From the NCBI GenBank assembly GCA_016764135.1, contig JAESSL010000258.1:1-5290 (forward strand): DNA of 5,290 nt, read 5' to 3'. Positions 1-5,290 of the stretch are shown in pieces. Positions within the stretch are counted from its first letter, which is position 1. Each line of letters opens with the position of its first letter. The notes under the pieces are model-generated. The model saw only the letters and a program-made list of their open reading frames with translations, did not search any database and was not told the DNA's origin. Position numbers and translations under genes: made by a program. This DNA comes from Alphaproteobacteria bacterium (GTDB lineage: Bacteria; Pseudomonadota; Alphaproteobacteria; UBA8366; GCA-2717185).

Positions 1-524
1 CCCGCGCAAAGATCATCAATGGGAATACCGACGCGCATAGGGCCTTTGCCCGCTTCACCGGTAATGGACATGAGCCCGCCCATGCCTTGCGCAATCTGGT
101 CAAAGCCGGGCCGGTCTCGATAGGGACCCTCCTGCCCGAAGCCGGAAATGCTGCCATAGATCAGCCGTGGGTTGATTGCTTTCAGCGTTTCATAATCAAT
201 GCCCAGACGGTGTTTTACGCCGGGTCGGTAATTTTCGACGATTATATCCGCTTTTTCGACCAGCCGTTTGAGGACAGCGACACCGTCGGCTTCCTTCAGG
301 TTGAGGGAAACACTACGTTTGTTGCGTTGCAGGTTTTGAAAATCAGACCCATCCCGCGCACCGCCCATAACGTCCGAGCCCTCAACCGCGGCGGGGATTT
401 CAACTTTGATAACATCCGCGCCCCAATCCGCCAATTGACGGACTGCGGTGGGTCCCGACCGCGCCCTTGTCAAATCCAGAACGACAAGATCCGCCAAGGC
501 CGTTGAAGCAGGTATATGCGGCAT
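1..524 (-). CDS. CaiB/BaiF family (type III) CoA-transferase, N-terminal part, cut by the left window edge
   Basis: This frame reads without a stop from an ATG at 524 to the window edge, giving 174 complete codons. Enzymes of this family move CoA between a CoA thioester and a carboxylic acid in the cytoplasm through an aspartyl-CoA thioester intermediate. Visible family motifs are the N-terminal Rossmann segment 'LADWGADVIKVE' (residues 31-42), 'QRNKRSVSLNLK' (66-77), 'ADIIVENYRPGV' (92-103) and 'GFGQEGPYRDRPGFDQIAQG' (128-147). The segment 'RVGIPIDDL' (164-172) should carry the nucleophile; D171 (bases 12-14) aligns with the catalytic Asp169 of formyl-CoA transferase. Family members are usually about 380-420 residues, so more than half is missing. 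The start is supported by AAGGGGA at 531-537, six bases upstream. The gene follows the TRAP operon on the same strand but beyond its terminator, so it probably has its own promoter. The family is clear; the acid substrate cannot be read from this sequence. Confidence 0.93.
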   Translation of the reverse strand, partial: MPHIPASTALADLVVLDLTRARSGPTAVRQLADWGADVIKVEIPAAVEGSDVMGGARDGSDFQNLQRNKRSVSLNLKEADGVAVLKRLVEKADIIVENYRPGVKHRLGIDYETLKAINPRLIYGSISGFGQEGPYRDRPGFDQIAQGMGGLMSITGEAGKGPMRVGIPIDDLCA

Positions 525-530
525 TAAAAT

Positions 531-537
531 TCCCCTT
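531..537 (-). promoter_or_regulatory. Ribosome binding site of the CoA-transferase gene
   Basis: The minus strand reads AAGGGGA six bases before the ATG at 524. It is a good Shine-Dalgarno match at normal spacing and fixes the start of the gene. Confidence 0.75.
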
Positions 538-649
538 ACGCCCAACCAAAAGAGAGATTTAATAGAATTTTTGCGGCGATCACAATGTTAATCCGAGGCG
601 AGGCAGGGGATTAAGGCGGCGGCGCCTTGGGCGCGGCTTCAGTTCAATA
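538..649 (-). promoter_or_regulatory. Spacer upstream of the CoA-transferase gene, probably holding its promoter
   Basis: This stretch lies between the TRAP operon terminator and the CoA-transferase ribosome binding site. Because the operon is terminated upstream, a promoter is expected here. The AT-rich part at about 548-587 contains loose matches (minus-strand TTAACA, TTGTGA and TATTAA) but none with both good boxes and 16-18 base spacing, so I do not name one. A short GC-rich inverted repeat lies at 613-628 (AAGGCG, loop of four, CGCCTT). It has no T-tract on either side and is more likely leader structure than a terminator. I see no small gene here. Confidence 0.35.
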
Positions 650-694
650 TCAGATAAAAATCGGCTCCTGATTCGAATTTGATCAGGAGCCGAG
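650..694 (-). terminator. Intrinsic terminator of the dctPQM operon
   Basis: Bases 661-672 (TCGGCTCCTGAT) and 682-693 (ATCAGGAGCCGA) form a perfect 12-base-pair stem with a nine-base loop. On the minus strand the stem is followed directly by ATTTTTATCTG, a T-run of five starting one base after the stem. The stem begins five bases after the TAA stop of dctM (699-701). This is a classic Rho-independent terminator for leftward transcription and marks the end of the TRAP operon. Confidence 0.93.
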
Positions 695-698
695 ACTG

Positions 699-1985
699 TT
701 AATAGTACTGATTGGGCAGCCAGGTTGCGATGCCCGGAACGAACAACAGCAATGCGATCAGCGCAAACATGGCGAGCAGGAAGGGAATGGCGCCAATACT
801 GACATCGTTAAAATTGCCGCCGCGCGCGCGGATGCCGTGCACCACGTAGAGATTGATGCCGATTGGCGGCGTAATAAGGGCTGCTTCCATCAACACGGTG
901 ATCATGATGCCGAACCAGACGGGGTCGAATCCCATATGCATGACAATCGGGAAAACCACGGGAATGGTGGTCAACATCATCGACAGCGTTTCCATGAACA
1001 TGCCAAGCAGCAGGTAGAAACAAATAATGGCGACCATTGTTTCCATGGGCGTCCAGCCCAGTTCCTTAATGCCTTCCAGCATCGCCTGGGTGACCCCCAT
1101 GAAGCCGAGAACAAAGTTCAGGAAGACGGCGGCCAGGATGATCAGCATGATCATCGCACTCGTCCGCATGGTGCCTTCAAAAGCGCCCAAAAGCATTTTC
1201 ACGTTAAGGGCTTTATTCCAGGCGGCGATCATCAAGGAGAAGATGACGCCGATGGAGGCGGCTTCGGTTGGCGTTGCGACGCCCGCATAGATGGACCCAA
1301 CGACCGCGAGAAACAGTAAAAGCGGGGGCAGTAAATCAGGCAGCAAGCGAATGCGCTCGGCCCAGTTTGTCTCGACCTTGTCGCCATCCCATTTGCGCCA
1401 GATCACGCAGGCTATGGCGATAACAGCCATGAACAGCGACGCCAGCAGCAGCCCCGGGAAAATACCAGCCAGATAAAGCTCTGGTACGGAAGTGTCGGTC
1501 AGCAATCCGTAAATAATCAAATTGATTGAGGGCGGAATCAGAATGCCGAGCGTGCCGCCGGCGGCTAAGGAGCCGAGGAAAAGGCTTTCGTTATAGTCGT
1601 GTTTTTCAATTTCCGGATAGGCGACCGTCCCGACAGTCGCCGCCGTGGCGACGCTGGACCCGGACGTGGCCGCGAAGATGGCGGATGAGGCGACATTGGC
1701 ATGCATCAGACCGCCGGGCATCCAGGATACCCACTGTATGACGGCATTATACATGCGTTGTGCGATGCCCGCCCGCAGCATGATTTCACCCAGCAGGATG
1801 AACATGGGGATAGCGACCAGAATGTACTCGATGCTTTGTTCCCATACAAAGTCGCCGAGCATTAGGGAGCGACGACCGCGCATGAAGAGTTCGTCGAGCG
1901 ACAGGCTCAGGATGCCAAGGACCGCCGCAACGGGGACCGCCGCGACGATGAGAGACAGCAGAATACCAAGAATTAAAATAGGCAT
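699..1985 (-). CDS. dctM: TRAP transporter large permease subunit, DctM family
   Basis: This is the ion-coupled transport channel of a tripartite ATP-independent periplasmic (TRAP) transporter in the inner membrane. It works with DctQ and takes substrate from the DctP binding protein. The 428-residue length is typical. The protein is hydrophobic throughout, with roughly a dozen predicted membrane segments. Family signatures are 'IPMFILLGEIMLRAGIA' (59-75), the Ser/Thr/Ala/Gly-rich stretch 'ATSGSSVATAATVG' (106-119), 'GSLAAGGTLGILIPPSI' (138-154), 'GVATPTEAASIG' (235-246) and 'ALITPPIGINLYVVHG' (369-384). The ATG at 1985 begins two bases after the dctQ stop, so the two are probably translationally coupled. 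The nearest purine-rich site, AGAGGAAA in the end of dctQ, is rather far upstream (about 16 bases), which fits reinitiation. An intrinsic terminator follows directly. The symbol states the subunit family only; dicarboxylate specificity is not implied. Confidence 0.96.
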   Translation of the reverse strand: MPILILGILLSLIVAAVPVAAVLGILSLSLDELFMRGRRSLMLGDFVWEQSIEYILVAIPMFILLGEIMLRAGIAQRMYNAVIQWVSWMPGGLMHANVASSAIFAATSGSSVATAATVGTVAYPEIEKHDYNESLFLGSLAAGGTLGILIPPSINLIIYGLLTDTSVPELYLAGIFPGLLLASLFMAVIAIACVIWRKWDGDKVETNWAERIRLLPDLLPPLLLFLAVVGSIYAGVATPTEAASIGVIFSLMIAAWNKALNVKMLLGAFEGTMRTSAMIMLIILAAVFLNFVLGFMGVTQAMLEGIKELGWTPMETMVAIICFYLLLGMFMETLSMMLTTIPVVFPIVMHMGFDPVWFGIMITVLMEAALITPPIGINLYVVHGIRARGGNFNDVSIGAIPFLLAMFALIALLLFVPGIATWLPNQYY

Positions 1986-1987
1986 GA

Positions 1988-2554
1988 TTATACGTGGGTT
2001 TCCTCTTGGATGTCTTCTTCCACCGATCTAACGCCGGCTATTTTTCTGATTGTCGTCCAATCGCCCTTGAACATAGCCGTCAGTCCGTACACGGCCAGGA
2101 ACGAAAGGCTTAGCAGGAAGAAGCAAAGGCCTGAAACCCAGAAGATTTGCGGGATCCAGAGCGGCGTCGCCAATGTGGTCTGAGCTGTGGAGTTAAACTC
2201 GACGTTGTCCAGAAACACCGAGACGGCGCTCACTGTCAGGAGGTAAATGTAATAAAGCAGCAACAGCAGGCCGAGAATATCCAATAAGGCTCTGGGGCGT
2301 TGCTTGAGAATATTATAAAAGGCGTCAATTCGAATATTGGACCGCGAAAACAGGCAATAAGAATACGCCCAGGTCGTGCTGGCTGCAAAAACGTAGCCGG
2401 AAATCTCGTCTGATCCGCTGATCGTGAATCCGATCAGTTTTCGGGAAATGACATCCAGCGTGACCATGAGGGCGGAGAGCATCAGCGCGAAACCACCAAC
2501 CCACACTGCAACGGTGGAAATTTTGAACAATTTGGCGTGAATGGTGTTGAACAC
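1988..2554 (-). CDS. dctQ: TRAP transporter small permease subunit, DctQ family
   Basis: This is the four-helix small membrane subunit that pairs with DctM. Numbering from the preferred GTG at 2554 (188 residues), membrane segments lie near 13-33, 51-69, 90-112 and 136-158. Family features are 'LDVISRKLIG' (33-42) after helix 1, 'SDEISGYVF' (48-56), 'TWAYSY' (61-66), 'IRIDAFYNIL' (74-83) and 'TPLWIPQIFW' (130-139). The frame stays open to another GTG at 2623 (211 residues), but that start lies inside a 15-base-pair hairpin. It would also add 23 Cys-rich residues (three Cys) before the usual short cytoplasmic N-terminus, and it has no convincing ribosome binding site. The GTG at 2554 has only a weak AAGG 11 bases upstream, so the start is not settled. 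The gene sits between dctP and dctM in the standard P-Q-M order. Confidence 0.92.
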   Translation of the reverse strand: MFNTIHAKLFKISTVAVWVGGFALMLSALMVTLDVISRKLIGFTISGSDEISGYVFAASTTWAYSYCLFSRSNIRIDAFYNILKQRPRALLDILGLLLLLYYIYLLTVSAVSVFLDNVEFNSTAQTTLATPLWIPQIFWVSGLCFFLLSLSFLAVYGLTAMFKGDWTTIRKIAGVRSVEEDIQEETHV

Positions 2555-2597
2555 TATAAAGGCAACCTTGGTTGGCCTGATACAGGCGCGAAATAGG

Positions 2598-2631
2598 ATC
2601 GCCGCGCAGGGGCAGGCCCCCACACGGCGAT
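2598..2631 (-). other. Strong intercistronic RNA hairpin between dctP and dctQ
   Basis: In leftward RNA this 34-base stretch folds end to end as a 15-base-pair stem (12 Watson-Crick and three G-U pairs, no bulge) with the four-base loop CCUG; the innermost C-G pair may open. It begins 18 bases after the dctP stop. The RNA downstream continues CCUAUUUCG, with no T-tract, so it is not a standard intrinsic terminator. On the opposite strand the three G-U pairs become A-C mismatches, which indicates a role in dctPQM mRNA. In other transport operons such hairpins protect the 3' end of the binding-protein message or cause partial termination, giving more binding protein than permease. That role is inferred here. 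Confidence 0.75.
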
Positions 2632-2649
2632 TTTAGTCTCAGGTTTGGT

Positions 2650-3729
2650 TTATTCGGACGCTGTTACGCCGATAACCTTGCCGATTGTCGCGTTCCATTC
2701 GGCGACGCATGTTTCGCCACAGCGCTTGGCCCAACGCTTCAGAACAACGTTCTTGGCGATGTCCTTGAGCATGGCTTGATCTTCGGCGCTGGGGATGATC
2801 GGAATCATGCCGCCGGGCTCGCCTTTGGCGCAAGGACCGCTGGCGTTACAATCCATTCCGGCTTGATCGAGGCTTTCCTCGAAGATCCAGACGGCATCTT
2901 CCATTTTCTTGCCTTCCGACATGATCAGGTTCTGGGTGTCGGAATTCAGGTCCTTCCAGGTGTCCATGTTCATGGCGGTGAAGGTCGCGGCATAACCAAC
3001 GCGGATGCGGATGTTATGGGTCACGACTTGCCACCACTTGGCGTTATACGCGGGCATGGTGCCCGTGATGCCGCAATCGGCGACGCCTTTTTGCAGAGCG
3101 GGTACGACTTCGGCGAATGCGATGGTGACGGCGCTGGCGCCCAGACCTTCGATGAAATCGCCCAGGGTGCGGCTGTAGGTCCGGATTTTCAAGCCGGCCA
3201 GATCTTTCAGCGACACGTTTTTGATGCTCTTGTCTTTAAGATTGCACCACAATTGCTGACTCGGGAAGGGATAGATGTTGATCAAGTGAGCGTTGTATTT
3301 GTCAGCAATTTCGCGCGCAATGATGTGCCGATAAGCATTCACCGCTTTGTGATAAACGTCGAAATCCTGAATGACGCCTGCCAGATCGATGCCTTCCAGC
3401 GCGGGGCTGGCTTTTGCGCTATAAGAGGTCAGAGCGTGAACCCCGTCATAGGCGCCTTTTTTCAGGCCCGCCATGACTTCATAGCCCTTCAGACCCAATT
3501 CTGTGTAGGGTTTGGCGTTGGCTGTAAGCTTGCCGCCAGACGCTTTCGGCAATTGCTCGGTCCAGAACTTTTTCTCGAACTGTTTCCAGTTTTCCAAAAA
3601 ACCCCAGGTGCCGACAACTTCAAATTCATACTTTTGAATTTCCGCGGCCGCCTGCGGTACGGTCATGGCGAAAGCGCTTAACGCTCCTACTGCGAATACC
3701 GTCGATTTTAAAAATTGTGCTGCTCGCAT
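2650..3729 (-). CDS. dctP: TRAP transporter periplasmic substrate-binding protein, DctP family
   Basis: This is the periplasmic receptor that binds the substrate, usually an organic acid, and delivers it to DctQM. The 359-residue product starts with a signal peptide: RAAQFLK, a hydrophobic core (about 9-24), then 'PQAAA' with probable cleavage after A29. The mature part shows 'YTELGLKGYEVMAGLKKGAYD' style family sequence (75-95). It also has 'LAGLKIRTYSRTLGDFIEG' (177-195), where R183 matches the conserved Arg that pairs with the substrate carboxylate in TRAP receptors, and the 'MNMDTWKDL' region (253-261). The mature protein has six Cys (162, 219, 294, 300, 337, 341). The pairs C294/C300 and C337/C341 near the C-terminus suggest disulfides, which is unusual for this family. 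The ATG has a strong ribosome binding site, GGGGAG, six bases upstream. It is the first gene of the dctPQM operon. The ligand cannot be assigned from sequence alone. Confidence 0.95.
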   Translation of the reverse strand: MRAAQFLKSTVFAVGALSAFAMTVPQAAAEIQKYEFEVVGTWGFLENWKQFEKKFWTEQLPKASGGKLTANAKPYTELGLKGYEVMAGLKKGAYDGVHALTSYSAKASPALEGIDLAGVIQDFDVYHKAVNAYRHIIAREIADKYNAHLINIYPFPSQQLWCNLKDKSIKNVSLKDLAGLKIRTYSRTLGDFIEGLGASAVTIAFAEVVPALQKGVADCGITGTMPAYNAKWWQVVTHNIRIRVGYAATFTAMNMDTWKDLNSDTQNLIMSEGKKMEDAVWIFEESLDQAGMDCNASGPCAKGEPGGMIPIIPSAEDQAMLKDIAKNVVLKRWAKRCGETCVAEWNATIGKVIGVTASE

Positions 3730-3735
3730 GTTTTG

Positions 3736-3741
3736 CTCCCC
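3736..3741 (-). promoter_or_regulatory. Ribosome binding site of dctP
   Basis: GGGGAG on the minus strand lies six bases before the ATG at 3729. It is strong, as expected for an abundant binding protein, and confirms the start that yields an intact signal peptide. Confidence 0.8.
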
Positions 3742-3781
3742 GTGTTACTTTGTCGTTTCAATTTGATCTTGATCTCTGTGC

Positions 3782-3815
3782 ACACCAATTACCAAGATAT
3801 GCTCAAAAAGTCCAA
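3782..3815 (-). promoter_or_regulatory. Possible dctP promoter with ACCAA direct repeat
   Basis: On the minus strand TTGGAC (3810-3815) is a fair -35 box. At 17 bases spacing the -10 position reads GTAATT, and at 18 it reads TAATTG, both poor. The same stretch holds a direct repeat read on the plus strand as ACCAA at 3784-3788 and 3791-3795, spaced seven bases start to start. A promoter is expected in this spacer because the TRAP operon begins here, but this exact placement is weakly supported. Confidence 0.25.
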
Positions 3816-3820
3816 AGTTA

Positions 3821-3854
3821 TCCGGGATTCTGGAATCCGGATCGTCGCGGCGAT
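3821..3854. promoter_or_regulatory. Two adjoining dyads upstream of dctP: candidate operator or weak purC terminator
   Basis: The first dyad, 3821-3841, reads TCCGGGATTC, TG, GAATCCGGA: two arms matching except for one extra G. The second, 3841-3854 (ATCGTCGCGGCGAT), is a palindrome with one mismatched pair and touches the first. In leftward RNA the first dyad can fold as a bulged stem of about seven base pairs with a six-base loop, followed some 11 bases later by a run of five T, about 55 bases after the purC stop. It could therefore be a weak purC terminator. Its place upstream of a transporter operon equally suits a binding site for a dimeric regulator. I see no regulator gene in the window. 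Confidence 0.35.
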
Positions 3855-3861
3855 TTCTCTG

Positions 3862-3899
3862 TTAGCGGTATAATAGTACGCCATTATGCGAAGCGCTAA
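3862..3899. other. Weak dyad across the purC stop codon
   Basis: TTAGCG (3862-3867) and CGCTAA (3894-3899) are inverted copies, enclosing a second inverted pair ATAAT (3870-3874) and ATTAT (3883-3887). The two nested arms are offset by an uneven internal loop and the pairing is AT-rich, so any structure is weak. It may contribute to the 3' end of purC mRNA, but it is not a clear terminator. Confidence 0.2.
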
Positions 3900-4876
3900 A
3901 AATATTCCGGGAACGCGCGGCGTAAATTCGCTTCTAGCCGATCCCGAATTGGTTTGCCCGGCGTCGGTTTCTGGAACGGTTGGCCGGTAACCTGCTCGTA
4001 CAGTCGTATATATTTGCCGCTGAACGTCATCAGGGTTTCCGGGGGAATCTCCGGAATAGGGTCTTTGTAGGGGTCGCAGCGTTCATTGACCCATAGCCGC
4101 AGAAACTCCTTGTCGAGACTCTCCGGCTCCTGTCCGTTGGAAAGACGCTGTTCTAGAGTATGCGCCTGCCAGTAACGACTGGAATCCGGCGTGTGCACCT
4201 CGTCCGCCAGCGTAATGACGCCATCTTCATCAAGTCCGAATTCGTATTTAGTATCGACCAGAATCAATCCATTGCGGGCGGCGACGGTTTGTCCTCGCTC
4301 AAACAGCGCCAGCGCGTGCGCGGACAGTTCTTCCCATTGTGCGGCGCTCACCACGCCTTGCTCCACAAGCGCAGTGGCGGTGATCGGGGCGTCGTGATCG
4401 GCGGACTTGGTCGTCGGCGTGATAATGGTGTTCGGTAGTTCGGCGTTTTTGGTCAGGCCGTCGGGAAGGCGGTGGCCATACACGACCCGCTCGCCGCTTT
4501 CGTACATCGGCCAGATGCTGGTGTTGGTGGAACCGGTCAAATAACGCCGCACCACCATCTCCACCGGCAACATGGTGAGCCGCCGCCCGACGATCACGTT
4601 TGGATCCGGATAGCTGAGGACGTGATTGGGGCAAATATCTTTGGTCTGCTCGAACCAGAATTGCGCGGTCTGGTTCAAAACTTGGCCCTTGTACGGGACC
4701 GGCGTCAAAACCTTGTCGAATGCGGATTGCCGATCCGTTGCGATCATAATCCGTCGCCCGTCCGGTAAATCATAAGCGTCGCGGACTTTGCCCCGTTGAA
4801 ACTTGGGAAGCTGGGGGATTTTGGCGTCGGTCAAGCGCGCGTCTAAAATGGCGGTGATGTCTGAAGAGCTGGGCAC
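3896..4876 (-). CDS. purC: Phosphoribosylaminoimidazole-succinocarboxamide synthase (SAICAR synthase)
   Basis: This cytoplasmic enzyme joins CAIR and L-aspartate using ATP to make SAICAR in de novo purine biosynthesis. Numbered from the GTG at 4876 (326 residues), motifs are 'RGKVRDAYDL' (28-37, nucleotide-binding hairpin), 'ATDRQSAFD' (46-54), 'KGQVLNQ' (63-69), 'RRYLTGST' (110-117), 'TPTTKSADHD' (153-162), 'LVDTKYEFG' (206-214) and 'DEVHTPDSSRYW' (225-236). All key regions are present. At 326 residues it is the longer form, closer to yeast Ade1 than to the roughly 240-residue E. coli PurC. The frame extends to another GTG at 4915 (339 residues). I prefer 4876 because it has GAGAAG nine bases upstream, whereas the 4915 start has only an AGG directly against it; the extra 13 residues are also not family-like. 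The stop is TAG at 3896-3898. It is not obviously in an operon with dctP, 166 bases downstream. Confidence 0.96.
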   Translation of the reverse strand: MPSSSDITAILDARLTDAKIPQLPKFQRGKVRDAYDLPDGRRIMIATDRQSAFDKVLTPVPYKGQVLNQTAQFWFEQTKDICPNHVLSYPDPNVIVGRRLTMLPVEMVVRRYLTGSTNTSIWPMYESGERVVYGHRLPDGLTKNAELPNTIITPTTKSADHDAPITATALVEQGVVSAAQWEELSAHALALFERGQTVAARNGLILVDTKYEFGLDEDGVITLADEVHTPDSSRYWQAHTLEQRLSNGQEPESLDKEFLRLWVNERCDPYKDPIPEIPPETLMTFSGKYIRLYEQVTGQPFQKPTPGKPIRDRLEANLRRAFPEYF

Positions 4877-4972
4877 GGATTTGGACTTCTCTGTGAGTTT
4901 TATGAGCCTGAACACCCTATCGGAATAACGTTAGAAAGAAACCGGGGAATCCAGGGAAGGGGTCGGATAATG

Positions 4973-5290
4973 CTAAAGGCCTTCCGGTAGCGCCGGAACG
5001 TGCGGGACAGAGGTTTTCAATTCGTGAATTTGCAGTGAGACCGCGTGAGCGTCCGGCACCCCCCAGAACCCGACGCGCTCGGGCAGCGTGTTGGCGTTGC
5101 GCACGGCGCCAAAATATTCTTTGCGAAATAAAATGTCGCCCGATCCGTCCGGGTTTTCTGTCGTTGAAATATCGCCAATATCGTTGGGCGCAAAATACTT
5201 CACGGACGTAAAGGGCCATATCCGCACGATCATAAGGCGCTTGTCGGTCATTCCATAAAAGGTGTGCCCGGCCAGCGCATAATCGCGCAA
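4973..5290 (-). CDS. PH-like domain protein, C-terminal part, cut by the right window edge
   Basis: The frame is open from the right edge to a TAG at 4973-4975. The first visible codon is TTG and is most likely an internal Leu, so the true start lies outside the window. The 105 visible residues contain 'HTFYGMTDKRLMIVR' (9-23), 'NDIGDI' (36-41), 'NPDGSGDILF' (46-55) and 'ERVGFWGVPDAHAV' (71-84). From memory, this arrangement (Y-G-x-T-D-R-R, then D-G-S-G-D-L-x-F, then G-F-x-G-I-P-D) is typical of small bacterial PH-like proteins that carry one or two membrane helices before the domain. Their function is unknown. No membrane segment is visible in this part, and the expected helices would lie upstream. 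The gene is followed by purC on the same strand; I see no terminator between them, so read-through into purC is possible. Family confidence is moderate, reading-frame confidence is high. Confidence 0.75.
   Translation of the reverse strand: MRDYALAGHTFYGMTDKRLMIVRIWPFTSVKYFAPNDIGDISTTENPDGSGDILFRKEYFGAVRNANTLPERVGFWGVPDAHAVSLQIHELKTSVPHVPALPEGL

Noticed and set aside
87..506. 139-residue plus-strand frame at the left edge
   Set aside because: It is antisense to the CaiB/BaiF CoA-transferase frame, which carries clear family motifs from 524 to the edge.
613..628. GC-rich inverted repeat AAGGCG/CGCCTT as a second terminator
   Set aside because: The stem is only six base pairs and neither strand has a T-tract after it; the real operon terminator is at 650-694.
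837..1319. 160-residue plus-strand frame rich in His, Asp and Gly opposite dctM
   Set aside because: Its composition is the mirror of hydrophobic codons in the membrane protein on the other strand; not a real His-rich protein.
2776..3681. 301-residue open frame on the plus strand opposite dctP
   Set aside because: It lies entirely antisense to a clear TRAP binding protein, resembles no family I know and has no recognisable ribosome binding site; it reflects codon bias of the real gene.
3869..3874. Perfect TATAAT on the plus strand
   Set aside because: No -35 box lies 16-18 bases upstream and no gene follows on the plus strand; chance AT-rich sequence near the purC stop.
4916..4972. Search for a terminator between the PH-like gene and purC
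   Set aside because: The C-rich and G-rich stretches here do not form a continuous stem; no terminator or clear promoter could be supported.

Overview
The window looks like ordinary proteobacterial chromosome, most likely from an alphaproteobacterium of moderate-to-high GC content. The protein families suggest this: a DctP-Q-M TRAP transporter, a CaiB/BaiF CoA-transferase, a long-form PurC and a PH-like membrane-protein tail of a kind I associate with Alphaproteobacteria. No marker gene is present, so this placement is an inference. All five genes lie on the minus strand, so transcription runs from right to left.

From right to left: (1) the C-terminal part of a small PH-like protein (4973-5290), cut by the right edge; (2) purC (3896-4876), SAICAR synthase of purine biosynthesis, with a probable GTG start; (3) a 166-base spacer with several dyads and the ribosome binding site of dctP; (4) a complete TRAP transporter operon: dctP (periplasmic binding protein), a strong intercistronic hairpin, dctQ (small membrane subunit) and dctM (large membrane subunit), closed by a textbook intrinsic terminator at 650-693; (5) a short spacer; (6) the N-terminal 174 codons of a CaiB/BaiF-family CoA-transferase, cut by the left edge just past its predicted catalytic Asp.

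DctP would capture an organic acid in the periplasm and DctQM would import it with an ion gradient. The co-directional CoA-transferase could activate an imported carboxylic acid as a CoA thioester, but the terminator separates it from the transporter operon, so this link is only suggestive. purC and the PH-like gene appear to be unrelated housekeeping neighbours.

I saw no mobile element, CRISPR array, tRNA, rRNA or defence system, and no convincing new system. The points most worth a second look are the strand-specific hairpin between dctP and dctQ (which also argues for a later dctQ start), the cysteine pairs in DctP, and the dyads upstream of dctP.
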